Part shown: piece after piece, positions 24,331-32,551 of the stretch
How positions within the stretch are numbered: the stretch's first letter is position 1
How the letters are laid out: every line of letters starts with the position of its first letter
Source: CAZHPA01 sp964533945
GTDB lineage: Bacteria > Bacillota > Clostridia > Lachnospirales > WRBF01
Assembly: GCA_964533945.1 (NCBI GenBank)
Contig: CAZHPA010000001.1
Coordinates: 62,001 to 126,000, forward strand
DNA length: 64,000 bases
Direction: 5' to 3'
Notes under the pieces: generated by a model
Databases searched by the model: none
What the model was told of the DNA's origin: nothing
The model's input: the letters and a program-made list of their open reading frames with translations, nothing else
Program-made: the position numbers and the translations under genes

Positions 24331-25418
24331 GAAAAAAAGTAGTAGTTGGTATGTCGGGCGGCGTTGATAGTTCTGTCGCCGCCTATTTATTAAAACAGCA
24401 AGGCTATGATGTTATAGGTATAACAATGAACGTATGGCAAGGGCTTTCAGAATCGGAAAGTGAATGCGATATTCAAAACGGCTGTTGCGGCGTTTTTGCC
24501 GTTTCTGATGCAAGACGAGTATGCGAAATGCTTGACATTCCACATTATGTTCTTAATTTTAAAGATATTTTTAAGCAAAAAGTTGTTGAATATTTTGCAA
24601 ATGAATATTTAAAAGGGCTAACGCCTAACCCTTGCATTGCCTGTAACCGATATATTAAATGGGAAACACTGCTTAGCAAAGCAATGCAGCTTGGAGCAGA
24701 CTATATTGCAACAGGGCATTATGCAACCGTAGCTTTTAATGAGCAAACAGGGAGATTTTTTTTAAAAAAATCTGTAGCCGCTAATAAAGACCAAACATAC
24801 GCTTTATATAGCTTAACGCAAGAGCAATTAAAGCATACTTTAATGCCCGTTGGAGCATACACTAAAGAAGAAGTTAGAAACATTGCAAAAGACATTGGGC
24901 TTAAAGTTGCAAATAAACCGGATAGCCAAGAAATTTGCTTTGTTCCAAACGGAGAATACGGAGATTTTATTAAAAAATATAAAAATATAAATGTTTCAGA
25001 AGGAAATTTTATAGATATAAACGATAATGTTTTAGGAAAACATAAAGGAATTATATATTATACAGTAGGACAGCGCAAAAAATTAGGCGAATGGTTTGGA
25101 AAGCGTATGTATGTTAAAAAGATTAATATTTTAGATAATACCGTTACACTTTCTGATAATGATGCACTATTTGAAAATGAGCTGTTTGCAAACGATATAA
25201 ATTTAATGTATGTTGATAAAATAAATAATCCAATTGCAGCAAAAGTAAAAATACGTTATAATCAAAAGGCAACAGATTGTATTATTTCAATAAAAAATAA
25301 TATAGCACATTGCAAATTTACGCAACCCCAACGTGCAATAACTCCGGGGCAAGCCGTTGTTTTTTATGATTTAAATGACATTATTTGCATTGGCGGCGGA
25401 ACTATTATTAGTAGTTAA
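24327..25418 (+). CDS. mnmA: tRNA-specific 2-thiouridylase
   Basis: Protein of 363 aa. It adds sulfur to U34 of tRNA for Lys, Glu and Gln. The ATP-pyrophosphatase P-loop SGGVDSSVAAYLL is at residues 10-22. Catalytic cysteines are in NPCIACNRYIKW near 101 and in SQEICFVPNGEY near 196. Coupled to iscU by a 4-nt overlap; sulfur comes from the nifS product two genes upstream. Confidence 0.96.
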   Translation: MRKKVVVGMSGGVDSSVAAYLLKQQGYDVIGITMNVWQGLSESESECDIQNGCCGVFAVSDARRVCEMLDIPHYVLNFKDIFKQKVVEYFANEYLKGLTPNPCIACNRYIKWETLLSKAMQLGADYIATGHYATVAFNEQTGRFFLKKSVAANKDQTYALYSLTQEQLKHTLMPVGAYTKEEVRNIAKDIGLKVANKPDSQEICFVPNGEYGDFIKKYKNINVSEGNFIDINDNVLGKHKGIIYYTVGQRKKLGEWFGKRMYVKKINILDNTVTLSDNDALFENELFANDINLMYVDKINNPIAAKVKIRYNQKATDCIISIKNNIAHCKFTQPQRAITPGQAVVFYDLNDIICIGGGTIISS

Positions 25419-25473
25419 TTAACCTATAGAATTAATAAATAAATATCTATATATGCCTTTTTGCTTGCTTTAA

Positions 25474-25507
25474 ATATAAGCCAAATAAGCGCAAAATGGC
25501 TTTATAT
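25474..25507. other. Hairpin downstream of mnmA
   Basis: Arms ATATAAGCCA and TGGCTTTATAT pair with one bulge; the loop is about 13 nt. There is no T-run, so it is a weak terminator candidate or an mRNA 3' structure. The rest of the 215-bp gap holds only the ftsQ promoter. Confidence 0.4.
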
Positions 25508-25563
25508 GTCGAAAAAACGACTATTTACACTATATGAAAAGGTATATTTTTTGCGTGACAATA

Positions 25564-25592
25564 TTGACAATATTATTATATGCAAGTATTAT
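25564..25592 (+). promoter_or_regulatory. Promoter of ftsQ
   Basis: TTGACA (25564-25569), 17-nt spacer, TATTAT (25587-25592), about 40 bp before the start. Confidence 0.65.
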
Positions 25593-25632
25593 TATACTAG
25601 CGTAATTTTTTGTGGTTTGGTGTGATAGGAGA

Positions 25633-26379
25633 ATGAAAAATAGATTATTTAATACTTTGCTTTTCGTTTCCTTCGTTGTCGTGGTTTTGTTTGTAGCTTT
25701 TTCATCGCCTTTTTTTTCAATCGTTAATATGGAAATATATGGAAATAAATTACTATCAGAACAATATATTAAGCAAACTGCTAGCACGAACAATTCCACA
25801 AATATTTTCGCTTTTAACAGAGGAACTGCAAAGAAAAATTTATTAAAAAATAATTATGTTGACGGCATAGAAATTAAAAAGGACTACTTTGCAAAAAAAA
25901 TTACATTAACAATACATGAACGAATTTTAAGCGGCTATATAGAACATAGTAGCGGTTCATTTGTTTATATTGACGAAAACGGGAGAGTTTTAGAAGTTAA
26001 TTCATATTACACAGAAAAGCTGCCTATAGTCGTTGGGTTAAAACTTTCGGAAATTACAGTTGGAGAAGTTCTTAATGTTAGCAATACCGTGTGCTTTGGA
26101 AGCCTTGTTGTTTTGGCACGACTTTTTAATAAATATGGTTTAGAGTCGGATGTAATAAAAGTTGATGTTTCAGATGAAAACAATATTCATCTGTTTATTA
26201 ACAATATTAATATTGAATTTGGCGACATTAAAGATGCCGACCAAAAAATACGCACAATTATAGAAATAGTTAAAAAACTTAAAGAAGAAATATTTCAAAG
26301 TCTTGGAGACGAAAATATTGGAGGGTTTTTAGATATAAAGGACATAACGAAACCGGCAAGATTCAGGCCACTAACTTAA
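25633..26379 (+). CDS. ftsQ: Cell division protein FtsQ/DivIB
   Basis: Protein of about 248 aa: short cytoplasmic tail, one membrane segment (LLFVSFVVVVLFVAFSSPFF), then a POTRA domain starting IVNMEIYGNKLLSEQYI and a beta domain with the FtsQ pattern IEIKKDYFAKKITLTIHER and YIDENGRVLEV. It links early and late divisome proteins at the septum. The start is uncertain: ATG 25633 has AGGAG only 1 nt upstream, and a GTG at 25612 is possible. FtsZ follows about 100 bp later; the usual ftsA or mur genes are not between them. Confidence 0.82.
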   Translation: MKNRLFNTLLFVSFVVVVLFVAFSSPFFSIVNMEIYGNKLLSEQYIKQTASTNNSTNIFAFNRGTAKKNLLKNNYVDGIEIKKDYFAKKITLTIHERILSGYIEHSSGSFVYIDENGRVLEVNSYYTEKLPIVVGLKLSEITVGEVLNVSNTVCFGSLVVLARLFNKYGLESDVIKVDVSDENNIHLFINNINIEFGDIKDADQKIRTIIEIVKKLKEEIFQSLGDENIGGFLDIKDITKPARFRPLT

Positions 26380-26482
26380 TTAAAAAAGTTGATACTGAAA
26401 CATACATATACATATAAACAAACAATAAGGCTTTCATTTTTAGCAGAGCTTGATAATATTTTTGAAAAAGGAGGTAGTTGCG

Positions 26483-27679
26483 TTGATTGATATTGCCAGT
26501 TCAAAAATTGGTCCTGCAAAAATTACAGTTATAGGAGCAGGCGGAGGCGGAAATAACGCTGTTGACAGAATGATGCTTGATGGGGTTGATTCTATAGAAT
26601 TTATATCTGTTAATACCGACCACCAAGCATTGGAGCGTTCAATTGCTCCAATCCGCATTCAATTAGGTGAAAAACTTACAAAAGGCTTGGGCGCAGGCGG
26701 TAATCCCGATATTGGAAGACGAGCAGCCGAAGAAACCAAAGACGAAATAGCAGAAGCATTAAACGGAACAAATATGTTATTTATAACTGCCGGAATGGGG
26801 GGAGGCACTGGGACAGGCTCTGCCCCAATAATTGCATCAATAGCAAAAGACTTAGGTATTTTAACTGTTGCTGTTGTAACAAAGCCTTTCAGATTTGAAG
26901 GCGCACACAGAATGAGAAATGCAATCGCCGGTATTGTTGAACTTAAAAAATATGTTGATACCCTTGTTGTAATTCCAAACCAAAAATTGTTGGAAATTAT
27001 TGAAAGGGATACTTCTGTTATAGATTCTTTCAAAAAAGCAGATGAAGTATTGCGCCAAGGCGTGCAAGGTATTGCAGACTTAATATCAAAACCGGGGCAA
27101 ATAAACTTAGATTTTGCTGATGTATATACAATTATGTCTGGTAAAGGTCTTGCTCATATGGGTGTTGGCAGAGCTTCTGGAAAAAACAAAACAGAGCTTG
27201 CTGCAGAACTTGCAATTAAAAGTCCGCTTCTTGAAACTTCAATTTCAGGAGCAAAAAGCGTGTTAATAAGTATTGCAGGCGACACAAATCTTTCATTAAT
27301 TGAAGCAGACAGCGCCGCAACATATATAACACAAGCTATAGACCCTAATGCCGAGATTATTTTTGGAACATCAATTAATGACGACCTTGCAGATGAAGTT
27401 GTTATAACTGTTATTGCAACAGGGCTTGATGACGGCGAAATGTATTCAGAACAAACCAAACAAATGAGCCGCCAAAGTATTACTCAAACACCACCAAGAC
27501 AACAAAGCAATAACAATAATAACAGCATTAGCAATAATAATATGCACGAACAAAACGAAAGGCATGTTCCTCAGCGCCCTGCATTTGATGAAAAAGGCGC
27601 TTTAAGAGATAATTTCAAAGAAACAAGCAGCGACTTGCTTTTTGAAATACCTGTTTTTTTACAAAACAAGAAAAGATAA
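26483..27679 (+). CDS. ftsZ: Cell division GTPase FtsZ
   Basis: Protein of 398 aa, tubulin homologue forming the Z-ring. GTP-binding loop GGGTGTGSAP near residue 107, T3 loop region ITVIGAGGGGNNAVDRM at the N-terminus, and T7 loop NLDFADVYTIM near 210. An Asn/Gln-rich linker (residues 330-365) leads to the C-terminal docking peptide SDLLFEIPVFLQNKKR. Start is TTG 26483 because AAAGGAGGT sits 7 nt upstream, although the frame is open further. The last bases of the gene are duplicated just after the stop. Confidence 0.97.
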   Translation: MIDIASSKIGPAKITVIGAGGGGNNAVDRMMLDGVDSIEFISVNTDHQALERSIAPIRIQLGEKLTKGLGAGGNPDIGRRAAEETKDEIAEALNGTNMLFITAGMGGGTGTGSAPIIASIAKDLGILTVAVVTKPFRFEGAHRMRNAIAGIVELKKYVDTLVVIPNQKLLEIIERDTSVIDSFKKADEVLRQGVQGIADLISKPGQINLDFADVYTIMSGKGLAHMGVGRASGKNKTELAAELAIKSPLLETSISGAKSVLISIAGDTNLSLIEADSAATYITQAIDPNAEIIFGTSINDDLADEVVITVIATGLDDGEMYSEQTKQMSRQSITQTPPRQQSNNNNNSISNNNMHEQNERHVPQRPAFDEKGALRDNFKETSSDLLFEIPVFLQNKKR

Positions 27680-27713
27680 GAATATTTGCAGAACGAAAAA
27701 GATAAGAATATTT
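27665..27713 (+). repeat. Duplicated 3' end of ftsZ
   Basis: A 17-nt exact match beginning AAAAGATAAG, spanning the ftsZ stop codon, occurs at 27671-27687 and again at 27697-27713; a shared AAC upstream extends the similarity. The second copy is untranslated. Confidence 0.7.
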
Positions 27714-27775
27714 TATGTAAAAAAAGTCCAACCTAAATTTATTGAATTATAAATTTTAAAGGGAGGATTTTTTTA

Positions 27776-28927
27776 ATGTTTAAAAAGATAATAGCTATTT
27801 TGCTAATTTTTGCAATGTCAATAAATGTATACGCTTCACAGCCTCCAAGCTTAAATGTTGATGCTAAAGCTGCAATTTTATTAGAACCAACAACCGGTAA
27901 AGTTTTACTTGAACAAAGTTCGAGAGAAAAGCTACCAATTGCTTCCGTAACAAAAGTTATGACAGTTTTGTTAATTTATGAAGCTGTTGCAGACGGTAAA
28001 ATTAAATGGGATGATGTTGTAACAATAAGCGACCATGCTGCAGGAATGGGAGGTTCTCAAATATTTTTAGAGCCTATGGAGCAGCAAACCGTTCGTGATT
28101 TAACAAAATCTGTTATAATATCTTCAGCAAACGATGCCGCTGTTGCATTATCTGAATTTATTGCCGGAAGCGAAGAAGGCTTTGTAATTATGATGAACAA
28201 GCGCGCAGTTAGCCTTGGTATGCTTGATACAACATTTAAAAACGCTTGCGGGCTTGACATAGAAGGGCATGTTTCTTCTGCCCGTGATGTTGCGGCAATG
28301 AGCAAAGAGTTAATAACAAAATTTCCCGAAGTTCTTGAAATTTCATCTATTTGGATGGATTCTATAACCCATAGAACAGCAAGAGGAGAGGAAATGTTTG
28401 GGCTTTCAAATACAAACAGGCTAATTAAATCATATAACGGAGCAAATGGGCTTAAAACAGGTTCTACAAGCGAAGCGCTTTTTTGTGTTTCGGCAACGGC
28501 GAAAAGAGATAATATGCAGCTTATATCTGTAATTTTAGGAGGCCCAACTTCCGAAATCCGCTTCCATGAAGCTATGAGAATGTTAGATTACGGCTTTGCA
28601 AATTATGCTGTAATTCAAGGGGAATCTGTAGGAACTCCAAAAGGTGTTGTTCTTGTTAATAAAGGTAATAAAGAACAAGTTGGCGTTTCTGTTAAAACCC
28701 AAGTTAATTGTCTTGTTCCTAAAGGTAAAAACGTTGTAATAGACAGTAAAATTGAACTTGCAGAATTTGTTGATGCCCCAATATCAGCTGGAACAAAAGT
28801 TGGGGAAGTTGTGTACTATGCAGAAGGGCAAGAAGTTGGACGTTCAGATTTAATTACTATGGAAAGTGTTTCAAAAGCAAGCTTAGGCGATATGCTAGAA
28901 ACATTAATTAAGAGATGGTTTGAATAA
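27776..28927 (+). CDS. dacF: D-alanyl-D-alanine carboxypeptidase (DacF-type)
   Basis: Protein of 383 aa of the low-molecular-weight PBP family (S11). It has a signal peptide (IIAILLIFAMSINVYAS) and the three active-site motifs ASVTKVMT (SxxK, near residue 56), SSAND (SxN, near 116) and LKTGSTSEA (KTG, near 224). A C-terminal beta domain (residues 280-365) and an amphipathic end (LETLIKRWFE) would anchor it to the membrane. It trims peptidoglycan stems; the clostridial DacF type is also linked to sporulation. It follows ftsZ by 96 bp with its own AGGGAGGAT site. Confidence 0.93.
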   Translation: MFKKIIAILLIFAMSINVYASQPPSLNVDAKAAILLEPTTGKVLLEQSSREKLPIASVTKVMTVLLIYEAVADGKIKWDDVVTISDHAAGMGGSQIFLEPMEQQTVRDLTKSVIISSANDAAVALSEFIAGSEEGFVIMMNKRAVSLGMLDTTFKNACGLDIEGHVSSARDVAAMSKELITKFPEVLEISSIWMDSITHRTARGEEMFGLSNTNRLIKSYNGANGLKTGSTSEALFCVSATAKRDNMQLISVILGGPTSEIRFHEAMRMLDYGFANYAVIQGESVGTPKGVVLVNKGNKEQVGVSVKTQVNCLVPKGKNVVIDSKIELAEFVDAPISAGTKVGEVVYYAEGQEVGRSDLITMESVSKASLGDMLETLIKRWFE

Positions 28928-29007
28928 TTAAAAAAATAAAAGCATTTAAAGGCAAGCTTAATTAATGTAGTAAAGGCATTAATTAAAAGATGGTTTGAAT
29001 AATTAAA
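28870..29007 (+). repeat. 75-bp tandem duplication of the dacF 3' end
   Basis: The end of dacF (28902-28932), including the stop codon, reappears at 28977-29007 with 30 of 31 bases identical. GCAAGCTTA at 28877 and 28952 shows the same 75-bp offset. The second copy has drifted and carries stop codons, so it is a remnant. Confidence 0.8.
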
Positions 29008-29097
29008 GAAGGCTTGTAACATGTTTTATATTTCTTTCATAATATAAAATTAGAAACTTCCGGAAGTTTATTATATATATGAAAGGAATTAAGGGCT

Positions 29098-29415
29098 ATG
29101 GACTATATCAATACATTCGTTGAAACTCTAATTCTTCAATTAGGCAGAACGGTAACAATTTTTACAACAAGCGGCGGATTATCGGGAAGCGGCTTTACAG
29201 GTGTATTGCTTTCAGTAGATATTAATGTTGTTAGGCTTTTAGTATGTACCGGTGCCCCACCATGTTGTCCAATTGGTAGTTCTTGCACAGGAAGCTATGG
29301 ACCAACTGGAGCGCTTAATGACGTTGGTAATGTAGCATTTGTTAACAATCCGTTAGGAGCAATTTGCATAATACCAACTAGAGCAATTGCTTGCTTTACT
29401 CAAAACGCGATATAA
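29098..29415 (+). CDS. Small Gly/Ser/Cys-containing protein, possibly spore-surface
   Basis: Protein of 105 aa. It begins with an amphipathic stretch (FVETLILQLGRTVTIFTTSGG), then SGSGFTGVLLSVDINVVRLL, a cysteine cluster (CTGAPPCCPIGSSCTG) and a C-terminal part predicted as strands (GAICIIPTRAIACFTQNAI). The first half, a small beta-rich LGRTVTIFT...GFTGVLLSV unit, recalls small clostridial coat-like proteins of the DUF2642 kind, but I cannot confirm this. AAAGGAATTAAGGG precedes the ATG; a terminator follows. Likely monocistronic. Confidence 0.65.
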   Translation: MDYINTFVETLILQLGRTVTIFTTSGGLSGSGFTGVLLSVDINVVRLLVCTGAPPCCPIGSSCTGSYGPTGALNDVGNVAFVNNPLGAICIIPTRAIACFTQNAI

Positions 29416-29439
29416 AAATTTAAACCTTCCTAAAAATAA

Positions 29440-29480
29440 AAACTTTCCACTAGGGGACGCCTTGGCGGAAAGTTTTTTTA
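29440..29480. terminator. Bidirectional terminator
   Basis: Stem AAACTTTCC / GGAAAGTTT around a GC-rich loop with an inner CGCC/GGCG pairing, flanked by A-run and T-run. It serves the gene ending at 29415 and the convergent gene ending at 29508. Confidence 0.85.
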
Positions 29481-29507
29481 TTACAAATTATAGTGTAAAT
29501 TTGATGT

Positions 29508-29912
29508 TTAAAATTTAATAATGGGGGAATTTTCAATACTTTTCATTTTATTTAAAATGTCAATTAGGCTAACTTTTTCTTTGCGTTCTTTCTTTGCTTT
29601 TTCAATCCAGTTTGCCATATCTTTGTGGCATATTTTAATTGTGTTGTAAGGGTAGATTTCGAAAAGAGGAAATATTGTAATTTTTTCAGGCATAGTTTTA
29701 GTTATGGCATTAACTCTAAGGTCAGTAACGTTTGCCCAATCAGCGCATTGAATAAAATAATTCCAAATAGATACATAAAGCCTATCGCTTTTGCTCTCAA
29801 GCGTTAAAGCAAGCCTATACTTAACAAGTTCGGACTTTTCATTAGTCATTTTTAAGTCTTTTGCAACTTTTAAACAATTATACGTTTCTATGCATACTTC
29901 ACTCTTCGTCAA
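29508..29912 (-). CDS. Hypothetical protein
   Basis: Protein of 134 aa starting at TTG behind AAAGGGGGA. It is soluble, mixed alpha/beta, with a charged lysine-rich helix near residues 105-120 (ANWIEKAKKERKEKVSLID). No motif is recognised. It has a perfect own promoter and a terminator, so it is a real, independently expressed gene. Its base composition is like the neighbours. Confidence 0.65.
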   Translation of the reverse strand: MTKSEVCIETYNCLKVAKDLKMTNEKSELVKYRLALTLESKSDRLYVSIWNYFIQCADWANVTDLRVNAITKTMPEKITIFPLFEIYPYNTIKICHKDMANWIEKAKKERKEKVSLIDILNKMKSIENSPIIKF

Positions 29913-29961
29913 AATTTATTTCCCCCTTTTTTTATTTTCTTATAACTATTTCACAATAATT

Positions 29962-29990
29962 ATTATACCATATAGTTATAAATTTGTCAA
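29962..29990 (-). promoter_or_regulatory. Promoter of the hypothetical gene at 29508
   Basis: On the minus strand TTGACA (29990-29985), 17-nt spacer, TATAAT (29967-29962): a perfect vegetative promoter about 50 bp before the TTG start. Confidence 0.82.
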
Positions 29991-30015
29991 TAATAAATAA
30001 AAACTCCCACCAAAA

Positions 30016-31287
30016 TTATGGTAGGAGATTTAATTTACTAGCAGCAACAATAACACCAATTTTAGCATGAAACCATGTTAAGCCGCCTTGTAAATATACG
30101 GCATAAGGTTCTCTTACAGGAGCATCTGCGCTTAATTCAATAGATGAGCCTTGAACAAATGCGCCGGCAGCCATAACAACAGGGCAATCATAACCCGGCA
30201 TTTCTGCCGCTTCTGCTTTAACAAAGCTATCAACAGGGGCGGCGTTTTGAATTCCACGGCAAAAAGCAAGAACATTTTCTGCATTTTCAAGCTTTATGGC
30301 TTGCACAATATCGCTTCTTTTTTCGTTTGATTTAGGATAAACTTCATAGCCTAAATTTTCAAAAACTTTGGCGGCAAAAACAGCGCATTTTAAACTGTTT
30401 GCAACAACTTGCGGTGCTAAAAAAAGTCCTTGTAAAAATGAAGGTGCAACATTAAGCATAGGCCCAACTTCTTTTCCAAGTCCGGGCGAAGTTAATCTAT
30501 ATGCAGCATTTTCAACAAATTCACGTTTGCCAATTATGTATCCGCCAACAGGAGCAAGCCCTCCGCCTGCATTTTTTATTAAAGAACCAACAGATAAATC
30601 TGCACCAACATCGCAAGGCTCTAAAGTTTCGGTAAATTCCCCATAGCAGTTATCAACCATACAAATTATATTTTCGTCTATAGCTTTAACTGTTGAAACA
30701 ATTTGCTTAATTTCATCAATACTTAAAGAGCGTCTTAATGAATATCCTTTAGAACGCTGAATTGCAACAAGTTTGGTTTTGTTTTTTATAGCTTTTTTAA
30801 TTCCTTCAAAATCAACATATCCGTTTGGCAAAAAATCAACTTGATTATAGCTTACGCCATGTTCTAAAAGAGAACCTTTGGTTTTTTTAATTCCGATTAC
30901 TTTGTCAAGTGTATCATATGGTTTTGAAGTAACAGATAACATTTCATCACCATAGCTTAAGTTTCCAAAAAGCGCAACCGTTAGCGCATGAGTTCCGGAA
31001 ATTAATTGTGGTCTAACTAAAGCATCTTCGGCATTAAAAACATCTGCAAAAATTTTCTCTGTTGTTTCACGCCCTAAGTCGTTGTAACCATAACCTGTTG
31101 TTCCTGCGAAATGTGAATCTGAAAGTTTGTTTTTTTGCATTGCTTTTAAAACTTTAAATTGATTAATTTCTGCAACATTATCTATTTCTTTAAAAAGCTT
31201 CAAAACTTCTTGTTCAGCTTTTAAGCAAAAATCAATAAATTCATATGATATATTAAAGTGCTGGTGCAAGTATGCTTTTAAAGTCAT
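30016..31287 (-). CDS. PLP-dependent methionine gamma-lyase-like / aluminium resistance family protein
   Basis: Protein of 423 aa of the family annotated as aluminium resistance protein or YnbB, related to Cys/Met metabolism PLP enzymes. Visible: KNKLSDSHFAGTTGYGYNDLGRE near residue 53, RPQLISGTHALTVALFG near 95, the PLP region SLIKNAGGGLAPVGGYIIG near 235, and the C-terminal substrate arm. Its ATG overlaps the hfq stop (4 nt). The hfq-YnbB-like order with mutS and miaA upstream is common in Clostridia and Bacilli. The reaction is not experimentally settled to my knowledge. Confidence 0.85.
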   Translation of the reverse strand: MTLKAYLHQHFNISYEFIDFCLKAEQEVLKLFKEIDNVAEINQFKVLKAMQKNKLSDSHFAGTTGYGYNDLGRETTEKIFADVFNAEDALVRPQLISGTHALTVALFGNLSYGDEMLSVTSKPYDTLDKVIGIKKTKGSLLEHGVSYNQVDFLPNGYVDFEGIKKAIKNKTKLVAIQRSKGYSLRRSLSIDEIKQIVSTVKAIDENIICMVDNCYGEFTETLEPCDVGADLSVGSLIKNAGGGLAPVGGYIIGKREFVENAAYRLTSPGLGKEVGPMLNVAPSFLQGLFLAPQVVANSLKCAVFAAKVFENLGYEVYPKSNEKRSDIVQAIKLENAENVLAFCRGIQNAAPVDSFVKAEAAEMPGYDCPVVMAAGAFVQGSSIELSADAPVREPYAVYLQGGLTWFHAKIGVIVAASKLNLLP

Positions 31288-31574
31288 TTTTTAGCTTCCT
31301 TTTTACCTTCTTTGCTTTCCTTAAATTCCTTTTTAGATTGGTCGTTTCTTGGCTCGTCAAGCTTTAAACTGCTAAGTGAAGGCATAGGCGCAATTGCCGA
31401 AATTGCATGTTTGTAAATTAACCTATGCGCTCCTTCGCATTCTAAAAAAATGGAATACAAGTCAAAGCCTTCTAAAATCCCTTTTACTTTATAACCTGCA
31501 TTTAAATAAACAGTTACTACAGTTTTATCTTTTCTTAATTGATTAAGTGCTACTTCTTGAATGTTTTTTATCAT
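31284..31574 (-). CDS. hfq: RNA chaperone Hfq
   Basis: Protein of 96 aa. Sm1 motif region VTVYLNAGYKVKGILEGFD and the Sm2 signature LIYKHAISAI are present, so the ring-forming RNA-binding core is intact. After residue 65 comes a polar, lysine/glutamate-rich tail (KKEFKESKEGKKEAKK). ATG 31574 is chosen because AAAGGGTGG lies 5 nt upstream; an in-frame GTG at 31583 overlaps that site. In the usual mutS-miaA-hfq order. It mediates sRNA-mRNA pairing where sRNAs use it. Confidence 0.93.
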   Translation of the reverse strand: MIKNIQEVALNQLRKDKTVVTVYLNAGYKVKGILEGFDLYSIFLECEGAHRLIYKHAISAIAPMPSLSSLKLDEPRNDQSKKEFKESKEGKKEAKK

Positions 31575-31618
31575 AAAAACCACCCTTTCTTAATGTATAA
31601 GCTATAAATAAAATCAAC

Positions 31619-32548
31619 CTAGCACATACCAATATGCTTTTTGGCTTTTAATATTGCGGCATTAACTTCTTCGTGCTTTAAAGCATCAACCCATAAGCCG
31701 TCGGTTTGATTTTTAAACCATGTAAGCTGTCTTTTAGCATAGTGTCTTGTTGCCTTTTTTAAGTCGCAAACAGCTTGTTCAAGTGAAATATCTTGTTTTA
31801 AATACATAGTAATTTCTTTATATCCTAAGCTTTTCATAGAAGATAAATTTTCACTATACCCCATATTAAGCAATTGCTGAACTTCATCAACAAGCCCGTT
31901 TTCAAGCATTTCGTCACAACGCTGTTCAATGCGGCTATATAGCGATTGTCTGTTTGTATTTAGAATAAAAAACAATAAATCATAGTAGCTTTCTTTTTGC
32001 TTTTCAAGCTTATTATGAACGGAAATTTTTTCGCCTGTTTGCCTAAAAAATTCAATTGCACGCACAACACGCTTAACGTTGTTAAAGTGAATTTGCGTTG
32101 AAGCTTCTTCGTCAACTTGTTTCAACATATTGTGCAAAAACTCATTACCTTTTTCGGAAGCTATGTTGAAAAGTTGGTTTCTAAGCGCTTCATCTGTTGT
32201 TGTTTGAGTAAATGTGTTATTGTTTACAACGGCATTAATATAAAATCCTGTTCCGCCAACTAAAATTGGAATTTTCCCTTTATTATAAATAAGTTTTATA
32301 TAATCTTTGCATCTTTTTTGAAATTCGGCAACCGAAAACTGTTCGTCGGGGTATATTTCATCAATCATATAATGTGGGATTTCTTGCATTTCTTCTGTTG
32401 TTGGCTTTGCAGTTGCAATATTCATATACTTATATATTTGCATAGAATCGGCAGAAATTATTTCTCCGTTAATAACTTTGGCAAGTGAAACTGCAAATTT
32501 GCTTTTACCCGTTGCTGTTGCGCCTCCTACTACTATTAGTTTGTTCAT
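31619..32548 (-). CDS. miaA: tRNA dimethylallyltransferase
   Basis: Protein of 309 aa that adds the isopentenyl group to A37 of tRNAs reading U-starting codons. N-terminal P-loop GGATATGKSKFAV; DSMQIYKYMNIATAKPT is the conserved substrate-recognition motif; GGTGFYINAV near residue 96; late motif ATRHYAKRQLTWFKNQ. Begins 3 bp after mutS ends. Confidence 0.96.
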   Translation of the reverse strand: MNKLIVVGGATATGKSKFAVSLAKVINGEIISADSMQIYKYMNIATAKPTTEEMQEIPHYMIDEIYPDEQFSVAEFQKRCKDYIKLIYNKGKIPILVGGTGFYINAVVNNNTFTQTTTDEALRNQLFNIASEKGNEFLHNMLKQVDEEASTQIHFNNVKRVVRAIEFFRQTGEKISVHNKLEKQKESYYDLLFFILNTNRQSLYSRIEQRCDEMLENGLVDEVQQLLNMGYSENLSSMKSLGYKEITMYLKQDISLEQAVCDLKKATRHYAKRQLTWFKNQTDGLWVDALKHEEVNAAILKAKKHIGMC

Positions 32549-32551
32549 TTT

